Shown here: piece by piece, positions 10,259 to 22,560 of the stretch | How positions within the stretch are numbered: the stretch's first letter is position 1 | Layout: the number at the start of each line of letters is the position of its first letter | Assembly: GCA_021464415.1 (NCBI GenBank) | Contig: CM038463.1 | Coordinates: forward strand, 5,890,001 to 5,954,000 | Source of the DNA: Lonicera japonica | Taxonomy: Eukaryota > Streptophyta > Magnoliopsida > Dipsacales > Caprifoliaceae | Direction: 5' to 3' | Length of the DNA stretch: 64,000 bases | Notes under the pieces: model-generated | Told to the model about the DNA's origin: nothing | Databases searched by the model: none | The model's input: only the letters and a program-made list of their open reading frames with translations | Translations under genes and position numbers: made by a program

Positions 10259-10360
10259 GGAAAAATGACCCATAACTATAATCTCTAGCCTCCCTTTGCC
10301 CATTAACTTTTAGCAGCTTTATTTTTTGCCATTAACTACAATAGTTTGCCCTTCTTTTTC
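10259..10360 (+). repeat. Left terminal inverted repeat of MULE-1
   Basis: Pairs with 57,200-57,323 on the minus strand: both read ATGACCCATAACTA near the tip and TGCCCA-TTAACT / TGCCCACTAACT further in. Similarity decays inwards. Confidence 0.6.
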
Positions 10361-10856
10361 TAAATAACATATCTCTTGTGTATTTCATATATTCATTCCG
10401 ATTTTACCCTCTTAGGTAAAGGGGATATTTTATTCCCATTCGCGCTTAGCACAACTGAGGGTTTGAATTTTTGAAAAGAGAGAAAGATAGAGATAGAGAA
10501 AAACGGACTTTTAAAAAGCAAGAGAGAAAGAAAGCTTGATTGTATCTGTGGCGGATTTTGAAAAGGGAGAAAGATATGCATTATGAACAAGATCTTTATA
10601 TCCAGGTAGGCATCTCCATTGCGAATAGGATCTTTATATCCAAGCATCAACTCTATTGCGAATAGGATAATCATTCCATTTTTTGCATTTTGATCTTATG
10701 TATTTTTGGATTTGCAAGATGGATGATAATAGAGCTTCATTGTTATATCAGTTTGATTTTTGAGATCCTTTTTTTCATGCTTATTATTTGTATGTCAATT
10801 TTCAATTTATTGCTGGTACTGGTTAGGTTTTGAGACCCAATAATCCATTTTAGCAT
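10361..10856. other. MULE-1 subterminal/leader sequence
   Basis: Contains AGAGAGAAAGA purine-rich stretches and two near copies of GGATCTTTATATCCA (10,588 and 10,628). No gene recognised; probably 5' untranslated sequence of the transposase. Confidence 0.35.
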
Positions 10857-11245
10857 CATTGATTTCGGTCAACTGAGTGGTAACCAGGATTACTATCCCC
10901 GGTAACTAGGATTATTGGGCCAGTAATCCAAATTACTTCCTTGTAGCAGTAGTTTCTCAAATAACTGAATTACTGGGCCAATAATCCAAATTGCTGGGGT
11001 AGTAATGGATTACTAGGGCCAGTAATCCAAATTACTAGGACCAGTAACCCAAATTATAGGGCCAGTAATTTGGATTACTGTGCACAGTAATTTGGATTAC
11101 TAGGCATAATCATCCATTATTGGAGATTACTAGGGCCAGTAATCCAATTTATTGGAGATTTTTTAGGCCAGTAATTTGGATTATTGGGCACAGTCATCCA
11201 TTGCTGGAGATTACTGGGAGCAGTAATCTGGATTACTTCCTTTAT
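10857..11245. repeat. Hairpin minisatellite array 1 (MULE-1), upstream of transposase
   Basis: About 15 degenerate copies of a ~20-22 bp unit approximating CCAGTAATCCAAATTACTGG, in which 8-bp arms CCAGTAAT and ATTACTGG surround a 4-bp loop. Variants such as CAGTAATTTGGATTACT are the same palindrome on the other strand. Confidence 0.9.
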
Positions 11246-11351
11246 TTACCAATGACTTGGTGGTAATCGTTCTCTTATGGCCGAATTTTGTTTTTGTATG
11301 AATGGTGAATCATCCTTAGTTGTTAAAATTAATTAGAATGGCCAAGGTTTC

Positions 11352-13064
11352 ATGTTTCCATTGAACTCTAGTATGGGATATAATTCGTTGTGCGAAGAAG
11401 TACATCGTCGATATAATTTCCGTCAAAATGAAACCATTCATTTAAAATACTCAATGCTAGGTTGTGATGTGTGCTTTCTGGATAGTGAAGTCGACTTTTA
11501 GATTTTTTTTCTGGGGCCAAGATATATAAACTGAATCACATTGAGATTTTAGTTTCAAAAGAGAATGGAAACTTAAGCATTATAACCACTAGTTCCGGGC
11601 ATGGTAGTTGCTCCGTCGAGGAAGAGGATTTTTTGGGGTTTTTATACAGATCTGAACGTGAAAAGCTATTTTTAATTATCTGATGAGTGGTGTCATTATA
11701 TTTAGTATGTTGGTCAGAAGTTTAGTGGTGGTGTAGCTGATTTTCGAGAGAAACTGAAAATGTACGCTGTGGCAATTGGATTTAAGTACGTTTTACACAG
11801 AAATGATGGTGTTTGCATCCATGCAATATGTGAGGATGTTAGAAAAGGTGATGGTACAAAAAACTATAATTGGTACATCAAAGGGGCTGAATCTTCGTGT
11901 AATGGATTATTTTATAACAACGAGATGGATCTTGTGCACACTTGCATAGGTGTCATTCGCAGACAAAAGCATTCACTGTTGGAATTCGACATGGTATCTC
12001 GCTTTATTGATTCAGACATTACGTATAACATGTCGATGTGGCTAAAGGAAATAATAAGCAAGTTTAAGCTGACTTACGGATTCGATATCACCTACAAGGT
12101 TGCCTTGAAGGCAAAGGAGAAGGCAAGAAATAGGCTCTACGGTAACGATTCTAATTCTTTCAACAAGTTAACTTGGTACAAGGAAGCTGTGTTGGAGACA
12201 AATACGGGGTCTTATTTTGATTTGGAAGTTGATACGTCCACAAGTTGATTTAAGAGACTATTTTTAGCTTATGGAGGCTGCGTCAATAGGTTCGAGTTTT
12301 GTCTCCCTATGCTATATGTTGTTGGGACTTTTGGCAAAAAGTATATACAAGGGTCAAGTTCTTGCTGCAACTAGAAGGAATGGGAACAAAGGTAAATTAC
12401 TGCACTCGGTAATCATAATTACCTACACTAGTAATTTAGGTTACCTACACCAAGAATTTGATATTTTTTTCATCAATGTTTTGATTTGTGCAGGTATGTT
12501 TTCACTTACCATTTGTGTGTGTGATTCCGAAAGTGAAGATAATTGGTACTTTTTTTTTTGAAACTTAAAGAATGTGCTCGAATGTAAACGAAAAGTCATT
12601 ACGTTCATCAGCAATCGTGGTGTTGGACTGTTAAGTGCATTCGACAAAGTCTTCCCCGGTAACCCTCATTTATATTGTTACAAGCATCTGACGTTTAACC
12701 TTCCCAAGAGGTACGCGGGTCAAGGTAATTCTGTTGCTCTTGACAAGATCGGGACTTGTTTCTTCAAGCTAGCATACTTCTCTAGCGAAAAGGAATACCG
12801 GTTTAACCTTCAATTGCTAAAAGAGGAGGGTCGCGCTGAGATTATCGATTCATTTCTTTCTAAAATTTCAGTAGAACATTGGTTTCGTGCATTTTTCAAG
12901 GGATGCCGTTAGGGATAATGGCGAATAGCATCGCCCAGTCGTTTAATAATTGGATTAGCATTGAGCGTTTGATACCAGTATACTATCCGCTAAAACAGAC
13001 AAGGACAAAAAAAATGGAGATGAACTGCAAGAGGAGATCCAAGTCTTTGTTGTGGAAAACCAAG
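11352..13064 (+). pseudogene. MULE-1 transposase (MURA-like), N-terminal and catalytic part
   Basis: The likely start is the ATG at 11,352 (MFPLNSSMGYN, then YNFRQNETIHL), with a stop at about 11,500. Coding signal resumes near 11,709 (VGQKFSGGVADFREKLKMYAVAIGF) through 12,248. The DDE region follows: FKRLFLAYGGC at about 12,250, with the first catalytic Asp region degraded (LYVVGTF), an intron at about 12,393-12,494, then SLTICVCDSESEDNW, FISNRGVGLLSAFDKVFPG (second Asp replaced by Asn) and GIMANSIAQSFNNW. It breaks at 13,064, where element A is inserted, and continues at 31,005. Several frameshifts and stops; inactive. Mutator transposases cut DNA at element ends in the nucleus. Confidence 0.85.
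12388..12465. repeat. Hairpin repeat inside a transposase intron
   Basis: Three or four degenerate copies of the MULE-1 hairpin unit (AAATTACTGCACTCGGTAATC, ATAATTACCTACACTAGTAAT, TTAGGTTACC) fill most of the short intron between the two catalytic blocks. Confidence 0.65.
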
Positions 13065-13149
13065 TCAGAACACCTCATTTTGCGACCCTCACAAGAATCC
13101 CGATCTCCAAGAAAATGAACACGAATGCATGCACAAGCATTCATAGATA

Positions 13150-14556
13150 TGATGCATTGACAAATTGGTATAATATATTATGTTAATCTATAATTTATAT
13201 AGCCTAAATTATTACTAATATTTATATTTTTATTATTTTCAGGTGTTAGAGATGAATTTGAAGAAGATTGAAAAAAATAGAGAAATTAAAGCGAGCGAAG
13301 ACACATAAAATGGGTCAATACTTCTGGATGCATAACTTTTTACTGGGTACTCCAAATGATGCAAATCTTGAGCCTAAATTAAAGAGAGTTTCGAGAGCTA
13401 CAACTTTGCAGTTTAGAATTTTTTCAAATTCATCCATCTTGGAGTCCGAAATTACAATGAAAAATACAACAATTAAAATGGGCGAAATACATTAAAATGG
13501 GCCAAGCCCATTCACCAGCCACAAAATAGGAAAAAAAAAAAGTCCAACCCTTGCATCAGATTTATTAAAGTTCAATTCGGCCAAGTCATTTAATCATTGG
13601 AGCCAAAGGCCCATGTCTAAGCCCATGTGAACAATCTAAACCCTTAAGGATGCATCATCAACATTATAAATGGGAGGCAGCCGCGCACAATTTACAGCAA
13701 CAACCAGCAGCACTGCCCTGCACCTCTCTTCTCCTCTCTTTTCATTGTTTTTCTTTTCTTTTATTTTTACTTTGAAGCTTTAAAGATTGAAGACTTAATT
13801 TTATTTTTTTATTAATGCCAAGTAAGTTTTCTTTCAATTTTATTTGTTATCTAATTTTTATCATGCTAGCGTAAATTTGTGCTAGGGTTAGGATGAATAT
13901 ATTTAATTGATTCCCTTGCACGTATTCATGCCAATTGACTCTACTACTTTAATGCTTTAATGTTAAATAAATTTTTTCCTACTGGATGCCTATTTTAATT
14001 GACAAAAAATAAAGTTGGATTATCGCTATTTTTTGTTGGATTCACCTTATGATTTGTTGAGAGCGGATATATGGTGTGTTTTGACGGATATAGTGAGTGT
14101 TTTGATTTTATACGTTAGTTTGGCTATGGAAGAATTACAATTGGATTTTATTAATTACTTGAACTTGAATGATTCTATTTTTCGCATCTAATAGAGTCGA
14201 GAGACCAAATTAGTGCGAGATAAGAGTAGAGTTTATGCGCATGAATACTAAGGAAGATGATATTAAATATATAACTCCAAAGCCCTAGTGAATTATTTCA
14301 TTAATTTTATTATCTTGCTTAATATTATTTTGTTTAGTTCCATTGCTTTAATTTACTTTCTTTGCTTTATTTTATTTAATTTGATTTATTTGATTTATTT
14401 TATTTACATCAATTATTCTTGGCTAGATTAGGAACTAATGAAAAATTAACAAAACAAAATTTAAACATATTGTGAGTCTCTGTGGGATCGACCTCGCTTA
14501 TACGCTATATTATAAATTGATTCATACGCTTGCGAGTATTAAAATTTATCACAATA
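13150..14556 (+). mobile_element. Solo LTR of a Ty3-like retrotransposon
   Basis: A 1407-bp segment missing from the other copies of LTR A, flanked by AGATA at 13,145-13,149 and 14,557-14,561. It begins TGATGCATTG and ends near TTATCACAATA, so its 3' tip is not a perfect CA. The stretch CTGTGGGATCGACCTCGCTTATAC near 14,478 is of a type common near the end of plant Ty3 LTRs. Around 13,300-13,460 it shares sequence (TGGATGCATAACTTTTTACT, TTTGCAGTTTAG) with the triplicated repeat at 63,143. Confidence 0.7.
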
Positions 14557-15157
14557 AGATACACACATACTATCTACATATGATACAAGTCAAAGAATAA
14601 AGCCAAAAGGACACCTGGACAAGAAGTTATGATAATTATAAGAAACCGCCAAAACCAAAAACTGTCAAATCCTCTGAAAACTTGTGTAAGGAGAATTCAA
14701 AATTTCTTATCATCCTCAAACTTTGGAGGTTATTAGGCATTTTTATAAGGAGCAACATACTCAAAAATCAGCTTGATCTAACAGTCGTATCTCAAAAAAT
14801 TCAGAAAATTGGGAGTTCACTTCGGGTAATCAAAATGGGACTTTCCCTAAGTCTAAATGAGCATAAACTTGGTCAGTAAATAGTTTATTTAATGGGGATT
14901 AACATGATAAACAAATTAAATTGATCCGATAATCCGTTTAACCGAAATTACAAAAATTGCCTGCAAACAAACACCCTAAAATGTTTGTCCACAAGACAAA
15001 CCATGTGTTTGTCGTGTAGACAAACATCTTAGGATGCTTGTCTACACGATAAACATTAAGTTTTATTGTACCTCTACTAATTAAATTTATGTTTTAAGTT
15101 CTTTGTCTGTTTATCTATTATTAGTCCTCGCTAACCCTCCAAATCCGACCCCTTATT

Positions 15158-15170
15158 TAGTATCAAAGGT
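15158..15170 (+). other. Degenerate tRNA-Met primer-binding site of the pararetrovirus
   Basis: TAGTATCAAAGGT resembles the initiator-tRNA-Met complement (TGGTATCAGAGC) used by caulimovirids to start minus-strand synthesis; three of the first twelve bases differ. Its position just before the first viral coding region fits. Confidence 0.55.
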
Positions 15171-15471
15171 ATATAAATGGTAAGCAGTGAGTAGTTGTTT
15201 TTAAGGTTCCGACCCAGGTTACTAATCTTTCTTAGTTGATTCAATATGTAGCCATCGTCTTAGTACAAAAATAATACATATATTAGTATGGAAAATTAAA
15301 CTCTATGATTAGTATGCTCTGTGACTGCCACTATAAGTGGATCTCTCACATCAGAAAACTTAGAGACTAATTTGTCTAGAACACAGTGTATAATTTCTAA
15401 AAAAATAATAATTAGTCGTATGCAGTTGAGTCCCTTGAGCTCATATTAAAGGCAAAGGGTGTCGTTGTATT

Positions 15472-16783
15472 GTGTCTCGGGAAAGTACTAATATAAGTAA
15501 ATATTATTTATGTCCAGAGTTGTGTAATTCTTTGAAGGCTAAAGAAAAGAATCTACCAAGAATCGGTGTAGTTAACTCTGTGGAACGAACTCTACTTTTT
15601 CAAAACTTGTTTTTAAAACCTTTTAAGTTTATAAATATTTTCAAAATGAATTATTTTCTTAATAGACCCCCTAATAATGCCCGAATGCTTATTGGTCTTT
15701 CGAGATCAGGATCATCATCCTCTTCCTGGTTTTCAAATGAAAAACTTGACTCTTTGTATGAGGTCACTTATCTTCCAGAATATGAGAAAATCCCAAGAGT
15801 TACCACTCATAAATCCATACAACTATTTTGCTAAGCACTATTCCACTTATCTCACTCGTTCGGTAAAGTAAATCTTTGATCCAAAAACCAGGCTCCCAGT
15901 AAAGGAATATGTTTAAGCCTCAGGGTTTGATTATTACCATATCCCTGTTGCTTCTCAAGAGCAATTTTTTACTCTTCCCCTATCGCAAGATTTTGCTCGT
16001 ATAGCCATCTCCCAAGGTTATACTCATCTCCATTTTGGTGCTATTCGAATTACTATCACTTTCCATGGCAGAAAAGGAATCCCAGATGTTACCTGTCTCA
16101 CCCTTGTTAATACCCGATTTAAGGATTACCAACATTCATGTATTGGAACAATTTAGGCCACGCTGAATACCGATACAATATTTTTTACCCTGTTCCAAAA
16201 TTTTAACATGCCTCTTACAAATCCACATCTCTAAACGGCCTTACAAATTCAAGTCCATATCACTGGAGCCCCCCGGGTCTCAACCACTTCTGCTGTAACT
16301 CTTTATCACCAAATAGTTTATAGAGTATAGAACCATGCAATTGATATACCAATTAATAACCCACACTCTGATGAAGCCCTGTTCCTTAAGGTTGAGTCAA
16401 ACCAGGCCCCCAGTGGTACCTATGTTCCCCGTCAGCTTTTTAGAAGTGAACTCATAAAACTGTTACCAGATTCATGGGTTACTTCATATGAACAAAGGCA
16501 AGCAAGAGTTGATCCAGTTTCTATCCACTCTACTGATCCAATTTTCATCCACAAAGCAAATAACCAAGTAGAGTTGAAATTCCCAAAAGCCACTGGAGCC
16601 TCAAGTTCTCAGTCTGCTAGCCCGTTCACCGTTAAACTGAACATGATGGCACATTTTCTCCCTCATCCTACAGATCCTAGGCTTGTTAATGAGTCCATGC
16701 CAATTTTTCTCTTTGATAAGGAAGGTAGCCCGTGTTACCAAGGTCGCGATAAGGATAGTCATATTTGGTATGATATTTGTTAG
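15472..16783 (+). pseudogene. Pararetrovirus movement-protein region, broken
   Basis: An open stretch at 15,472-15,834 is followed by decayed frames. A movement-protein-like core follows at about 16,018-16,330 (contains HFGAIRITITFHGRKGIP), then a further open stretch to 16,783. Stops and frame changes occur throughout. In live caulimovirids this domain modifies plasmodesmata for cell-to-cell spread. Assigned by position and core motif. Confidence 0.65.
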
Positions 16784-19030
16784 TGTGAAGCTCGTGAAAA
16801 TGCCAGATGGGAAGAAGCATACATGAAAAATAGTCCTAAGAGAAAAGGAAAGAAGAAAACCTCTCTCGGCATTTTGAAGGAAATGTATGATGCTGGTGAT
16901 CCCGCAGTTGATTTACTAGGAGAACCTTCTAGTACATTTTGATTTCTTTGTGACACTATTGAGCCTCTGCCAAAAATCTTAAACTATTCTCCTCCACCAC
17001 CTCCATCAAAACCAAATCTCCCAAAGCCCCCAACTCTTTCTCCATATTTCCAACAAACTCTTAAACAGTTATCCCAAAAACCCATCCAACCAAGTTACAA
17101 GCAAATGATCACATATTAGACTCCCAGTCCATAACATATCCCCTATTATATGTTTGACCCTGTATCACCAGAGTATAAGGCTAATTTTCCTAGCCTTGAT
17201 GATTTTAAGGACACCTAACAAAGGACCAAGCATATCTGGAAAGTCAAGAATCCTATCTCTACAAATCCACAAGGCCAGCCAAGTAAGTTTTGGCTGCAGA
17301 AGCCGCTCTCAACTGGCAAGTAGAGAATGCAGTTTCTCAAAACAAAATGCTCACACAAATTGCCGAATCCCAAGACCATATTGAAATAAAGATAACCACT
17401 CTTAAGTCCACAATTCATGAACTGAAAAGAAGAATCTAGAGTTTGCATCAAGAACTCTATCATGTGGCAATTATAGTCAAAGATCTAGCTGTTGCCAACC
17501 AATTTATCAGTCAAAAATAAAAGAATAAAAGCATTTGAAAGCATAGTTACATGATCTAGAAAGACAACAACAGGCTTCGATACCTCAGGTGCGTCTACCA
17601 TTACAGCAGCCTTTGTTCTCTACTCTTTCGCAGACTCCTTCATCTATGATGGATTTATGGCCTACAGCTCCAAAAAGTACTTTGCTCAGATCCTTTAAGC
17701 CTCAACCATTATAAGTGGCTCATGGAATCCAATTTAGTCCCTCATCATCCAGGCCAAGTTATTGTCCTCATGGTCCATATCCTCGTGTTCCTTATAATCC
17801 CATCATCTTTGTTGATAATCACACACCAATTTCTGTAGCCACAACCACGCCCACAATCAAATATACCATAGATCCAACTATTGGTGCCTCGTCCACAAAG
17901 CCAATAGATATGTTTCCAATGATTCTAGAAAATCATCCTGAAAAATATATTACCTCATTTCTCAAAAACCTATCCAAACCATCTCAGATAGATGATGATG
18001 ACCTCACCAGTCATTTTCACTTCTGATGACCCCTTCATCTGTTTTGAAGAGTTGTTTATGGCACAACTAGTTCCACCTCAGCAACCTCATAATCCTAAAG
18101 TTGTTGATCCTAATAAAGAAATGAAGACTCATAATGTTACCCAGCGGCTCAGTCGTAAGCCCCTTAATTTGAAACTAGTCGGCATAATGAAAATCGCTAG
18201 GTTTTTACCTTTGATAATATACATACATCTAAATGGCGTGAAATGATAGCTAATTTCACCTCTTGGATTTAGACAGATCATCAGTACTATGACCTACCCA
18301 CATGTATCTTAAGATTTATTGCTAAAGTAAAAGGAAGATTCAAAGAATGGTATTCAAGTCTTGGAGAATATCGTCAACTTTAATTTCAGCAATCTGCTAT
18401 GATTGATGTGATGCTCGGCTATATCTACACTGAATTTGTTGGTCAACCAGATCATTATAAAGATATTGTGTGAGAGGAATATCTGTAAATGAAGTGTTGT
18501 TCATTTTCACCAAGAGATATTGAGAAGCATTATTATGGCATGTCAAAAAGGTTTTATATCATAGGAGGTATAAATGATGTAAACCTAAAGAAACCTTTTC
18601 TGAATTTGTTTCAAGAACCGTTAGACACAGAAGCTCACAAGCTCCTGATAATGAAGCAAGGAAGTCTGTAGAGTAGTACAATTGCCTAACTCTATAAGTT
18701 AGTTATTGATGCTCTAGAACGTCTCTGCAATTAAAGAAAATTCTTGAAGTAAGTTGAGAAAACAAATAAGCAACTGACAGATGCCTGTAGAAAACATCAC
18801 TTGAAAATCAAGTGCAAAGAAAAGAAATCTTGTGACTATTCGTATTAAAAAAAAGCACTTTAAGCGATCTGATCAATTCTATGAACGCAAATCTTCCAAG
18901 AAGAAGTTGTTTTAGAAAAAAAATGGAAATTTGTAAAGTAAAGAAAGTATCGAGGAAAATGGTCAGACAAATGTTTCTTATGCCATAAGCCAGGCCATTC
19001 TGCGAAGAATTGTCCAAACGTAACCTAGAA
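16784..19030 (+). pseudogene. Pararetrovirus coat-protein region with zinc knuckle, broken
   Basis: Proline-rich and serine-rich stretches (17,580-17,970) lead to a lysine-rich segment (18,850-18,950) and a CCHC knuckle at 18,972-19,013 (C-x2-C-x4-H-x4-C, CFLCHKPGHSAKNC), the nucleic-acid-binding signature of the capsid protein. Many stops, for example at 17,118 and 18,247. The same region is present inverted at about 24,150-26,250. Confidence 0.75.
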
Positions 19031-19329
19031 AGATAAAACTCATGTTCCATATCATTCAGTTAGCTCCTAGAATTACTGATGTTGATCTAGAGTCAGTCTT
19101 TTCACACAAAGATGAACAAACCCTGGTGACTATCTTTTCCATTGCTTATTCTGAAACTAAATTAGAAGATAGTTCTCCCCCTCTTAAGAATCTGATGATG
19201 ACCTTTCATCCCATTTTAATGAAATCTTAGAATCTCAACCCTTGAACCAATATACCACCTTGAGCCAAAACCTCTTAACACCCAAATCACATCCGGTCGA
19301 CAAGGTACTTCACATGAACCATTATTTGC

Positions 19330-19640
19330 CTTTACCCATATAGACCCGCACCATCTGCAAAATTTCACATAGCCGTTGAATACGATGGCCAACCCATACT
19401 GGTTATTGACTACTTTAATACTGGTGCCACCTGCAAAGTAATTAACCTTGATATTCTGCCCCCTAAACTATTGGAAGAAATGTTATGCTACTTCTAGAGC
19501 TGCCAATAGCCAAGTTTTTATCATTGAGAAAATTAGCAGACCAATCAATATACAATTCTTCCCAGATTTTGTTCTCACACACCAAGCTTATGGAACAAAG
19601 TTATCTGCTAAGGACCTTCTCATTGGGTTTGATTTGATCC
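19330..19640 (+). pseudogene. Pararetrovirus aspartic protease region, active site altered
   Basis: The protease-like segment has the pattern hydrophobic-YF-N-T-G-A at about 19,405-19,428; the catalytic Asp of the DTG motif is Asn here (codon AAT at 19,417-19,419). In the inverted copy the Asp is kept but the following Ala is Val. Position between zinc knuckle and RT supports the call. Confidence 0.7.
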
Positions 19641-19879
19641 ATTAGATTCATAATCTTCACTGGTCTAAAGAAGGATTAAGCTATAAAAGTTTTCATTTAC
19701 CTTAGACTGCAGTCCCAAATTTTTATCTCACTGAAACCCTTTCAACAACCATAGAAACTCCTATTCAATCCACTTCAGCCATAGAAATGATCAAGCAAAG
19801 TATCGTTAATACTTCATGTGCAGAATCTCACCAAAAGTTTCTCTAAAAGTGTTCCAAACCCCTTTGGCAAAACCCTAAC

Positions 19880-20625
19880 TTCTTCATTTATCTCCCCTTC
19901 AAGAAAAATGAAGAAATTAACCCCACCAAGGCAAGCCACTCAGGAATGAACCCAGATCATTACGCTTTTGCCATCAAGAACTTGACTCTTTGCAAAGACA
20001 ACACTTGATGGAACCAACTTCCTCTCCTTGAGCTTGTGAAGCATTCTGTGTTAATAAGCGATCAGAGCAAATCAGAGGAAAATTGAGACTTGTCATCAAT
20101 TACCAACTGCTAAATCATTTTCTCACATGTGACAAGTTCCCTTTCCCACAGAAGAAGTTGATGTTCCAACATCTCTCCCATGTAAAGATTTTTTCAAAGT
20201 TTGATCTCAATGTAAAATTTAGGCAGTTAGGAATTCACCCAGAAGATAGACCAAAAACAGCGTTTTGCATACCCAACCACCACTTTTAAAGAACGCTTCC
20301 TTTTATTTTCATAAAGCCATGATCCAAATCTTTCAACTTTTGCTCTCAAATGCCCTCATGTTTATAGATGACATTTTGTTATACTCACCTAATGAAACCT
20401 CGCATTCCTAGCTCCTCAAAAAGTTCCATTCAATTGTTACATAATATGGAACCATGCTATTAGAAAAGAAAATGGTCATTGCTCAAACAAAGATTAATTT
20501 TTTTAGAATGACAATCTGTGATGGAAAATATCAGCTCCAACCCCATGTCGCACATAAATTACTGAAGTTTCCTGATGAACCCACATATCTTAAACAAATT
20601 CAGTAATTCCTTAGTTTAGTTAACT
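19880..20625 (+). pseudogene. Pararetrovirus reverse transcriptase region, broken
   Basis: RT signals follow in order: RLVINYQ and LNHFLTCDKFPFP (20,083-20,150), FSKFDLN (about 20,190), then after a frame change at about 20,290 the catalytic FIDDILLYS at 20,361-20,387. At least one segment between these blocks is deleted (TFCIPNHHF-like end, then direct continuation). Inactive. Confidence 0.75.
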
Positions 20626-20627
20626 AC

Positions 20628-21311
20628 ATGTCAGATTTTATACCCAAACTGTCTACATATATAGCCCCACTGTCCGAACTTCTCAGAATGAACCCTCCCT
20701 CATGGAATTCTATCCATACCCAATTAGTCAAAGCTCTCAAAACCTTTATTGCAAAATTCCCATCATTGCAAATCCCCTCAGAAGGAAAGAGAATTCTCCA
20801 AACTGATGCAAGTAACGAATATTGGGTTGCTATCTTGTTAGAAGAAAAGAATTCTAAGTGCTCTCTTTGTGGATACAAAAGCGAAAAGTTTAAGCCAGCT
20901 GAAGCACACTTCCATTCAACATTCAAGGAAATTCTTGTTGTCAAAAGAGGAATTGAAAAGTTCCAGTTCCATCTTTTCGGCCATAGATTTCTTGTTGAAA
21001 TTGATATGTCGTCGTTCCCAAATATGCTCAAGTTCAAAAGGAAAATCCTCCCTCAACCTCAACTTCTCTATTGGTCAAATTGGTTTTCCCAATGGTCATT
21101 TGATGTCAAGCACATTAAAGGAAAAAACAATGTTCTTGTCAATCTCTTCTCTTGGTCGTCTGCTCGTCCAATTTCATCCATAATCCCTTGTCTGTATCGT
21201 CTAGAGCCAATTGATCTTTCATTTCTTGAAAATATTCCCGCAGAAGTCAGAGATATCATTCTGGAAAAGCTCATTGCCATCACAATAAAGATCAGTTCAT
21301 TCGATTCCTAA
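20628..21311 (+). pseudogene. Pararetrovirus RNase H region
   Basis: A 227-codon open stretch downstream of RT. It contains the connection segment (FIPKLSTYIAPLSELL), the RNase H first-strand region (ILQTDASNEYWVAIL, catalytic Asp in QTDAS), ETL-equivalent (STFKEILVVKRGIEKF) and HIKGKNNVLVNLF near the end, where the usual final Asp is Asn-Val-Leu-Val-Asn. The best preserved part of the insertion. Confidence 0.8.
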
Positions 21312-22048
21312 AAATCACCATTCGCCGTCATGGTCTCGTATTTTGTGGAATGAAATTTCACCCAGATTTTCCATTCCTTTATTTGTTTTATATCCACCAA
21401 CTTTTTAAAATTCCAACTGCAGCACTATGCTTTCTTTGGTATCTTTGCCAAAACTTCACTATTGCATTTATGTTCAATGCCCCGCGATTAGTTGCATACG
21501 TCAATGTTGCTAATCATACCTATGGTGATATCCTGGATTATCGATTTGATGTTGAACTAAAAGGACGCAATCTCTTCAAATTTCTCATATGGTTTAAGCA
21601 TTTAGTACAATGGAGACATGGTTTCAGAACTTGTCATGCCACGTATGTTCTTATTACCTTCAACAAACCAATGAAGCTTCTACCTGAAAATGAAGACGAA
21701 CCTCCTAGAGATGATCATATCAAGAATAATGCTTGAATTCAAGGATGGTACCATTTCAATCTAGCAAAGGTCCCAAAATGATTATTCAATGATGAATGGA
21801 TTTACTTTCTTCATCAAATGTTCGAGCTCAACAATACAAATATTTATTTAATCCTACTGGAAGTTTTTTTTGCTCAAAATGTTTGGACATATCACCCCAT
21901 CTCAGAACGACTTGCAGAATGTCTCTTTGATTTCATTGAAGGAATATTCTCCCATGATTCTGAATTGCTCAGTTTAGACTCAGATGTATTTATTGACATC
22001 AATAATGTTTTACCAGATGATTCAAAAGGGTCATACAGTTTAGATTGA
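21312..22048 (+). pseudogene. Pararetrovirus sequence downstream of RNase H
   Basis: Two open stretches, 21,350-21,736 and 21,818-22,048, follow the RNase H domain without recognisable motifs. They may be the C-terminal tail of the polyprotein or a separate downstream reading frame as found in some related viruses. Confidence 0.4.
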
Positions 22049-22239
22049 GTTGCCTTAGTTAGTTCAGTGTCAGTAGCATAAAGACAAAACAGCCTCGAGA
22101 TGCTTTCACCCGTGATCGACAAGCTTTTTAAAGTTTTGTGCTTTGTACTATTTACTTTGTAAAAGTTGTTTACTTTTCTTAAAATTGTTGGTCAGGTTGT
22201 GGATGTAATATCCGAAGTAGTTTGTTTGTTTACTCCGTT

Positions 22240-22330
22240 CCCCTCTATATAGGGAGTTTTCAGTTGTAAAGTTTTCAATTTTGAGTTGGGAGTTTCTCTC
22301 TTTATAAGATTTATGTGATCAATAAAATTA
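22240..22330 (+). promoter_or_regulatory. Pararetrovirus pregenomic promoter TATA box and poly(A) signal
   Basis: CTATATAGGG at 22,244-22,253 is followed about 75 bp later by AATAAA (22,321-22,326). A TATA box shortly before a poly(A) signal is the usual arrangement for the terminally redundant transcript of caulimovirids. Confidence 0.6.
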
Positions 22331-22441
22331 TCAGTTTGCTCATATCCCCTCTATGCATAAACATGATACTCCATAATTTATGGTGATACTAAGCTTATGT
22401 AGTTTACTCATCTCTCTACTCTTATTTCTTATGCTATGTAA

Positions 22442-22540
22442 TAAGTTTTGTTGTACCTCTACTAATTAAATTTGTGTTTTATGTTCTATGTCTATTTAGC
22501 TACTATTAGTCCTCCCTAACACTCCACATCTAACCCCTCA
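22442..22540 (+). repeat. Terminal redundancy of the pararetrovirus insert
   Basis: Repeats the start of the insert (15,058-15,155) with a few differences: TTGTACCTCTACTAATTAAA and TATTAGTCCTC are shared. Indicates integration of a circular or concatemeric viral DNA longer than one genome. Confidence 0.75.
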
Positions 22541-22560
22541 TATTTATTTAACATATGTGT

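Larger units (their letters stand above)
15058..22560 (+). mobile_element. Endogenous pararetrovirus (Caulimoviridae, florendovirus/petuvirus-like), forward copy
   Basis: Reads in the order movement protein, coat protein with zinc knuckle, aspartic protease, reverse transcriptase, RNase H, the gene order of single-polyprotein plant pararetroviruses. There is no integrase. A degenerate tRNA-Met primer site precedes it, and promoter/poly(A) signals lie at its end. The sequence at 15,058-15,150 recurs at 22,442-22,540, so slightly more than one genome length is present. It carries many stops and frameshifts and is a fossil. Inserted in the 5' LTR of element A. Genus assignment is inference. Confidence 0.85.

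Noticed and set aside
15058..22560. A replication-competent integrated virus
   Set aside because: Stops and frameshifts occur in every domain, the protease Asp is lost and part of RT is missing.
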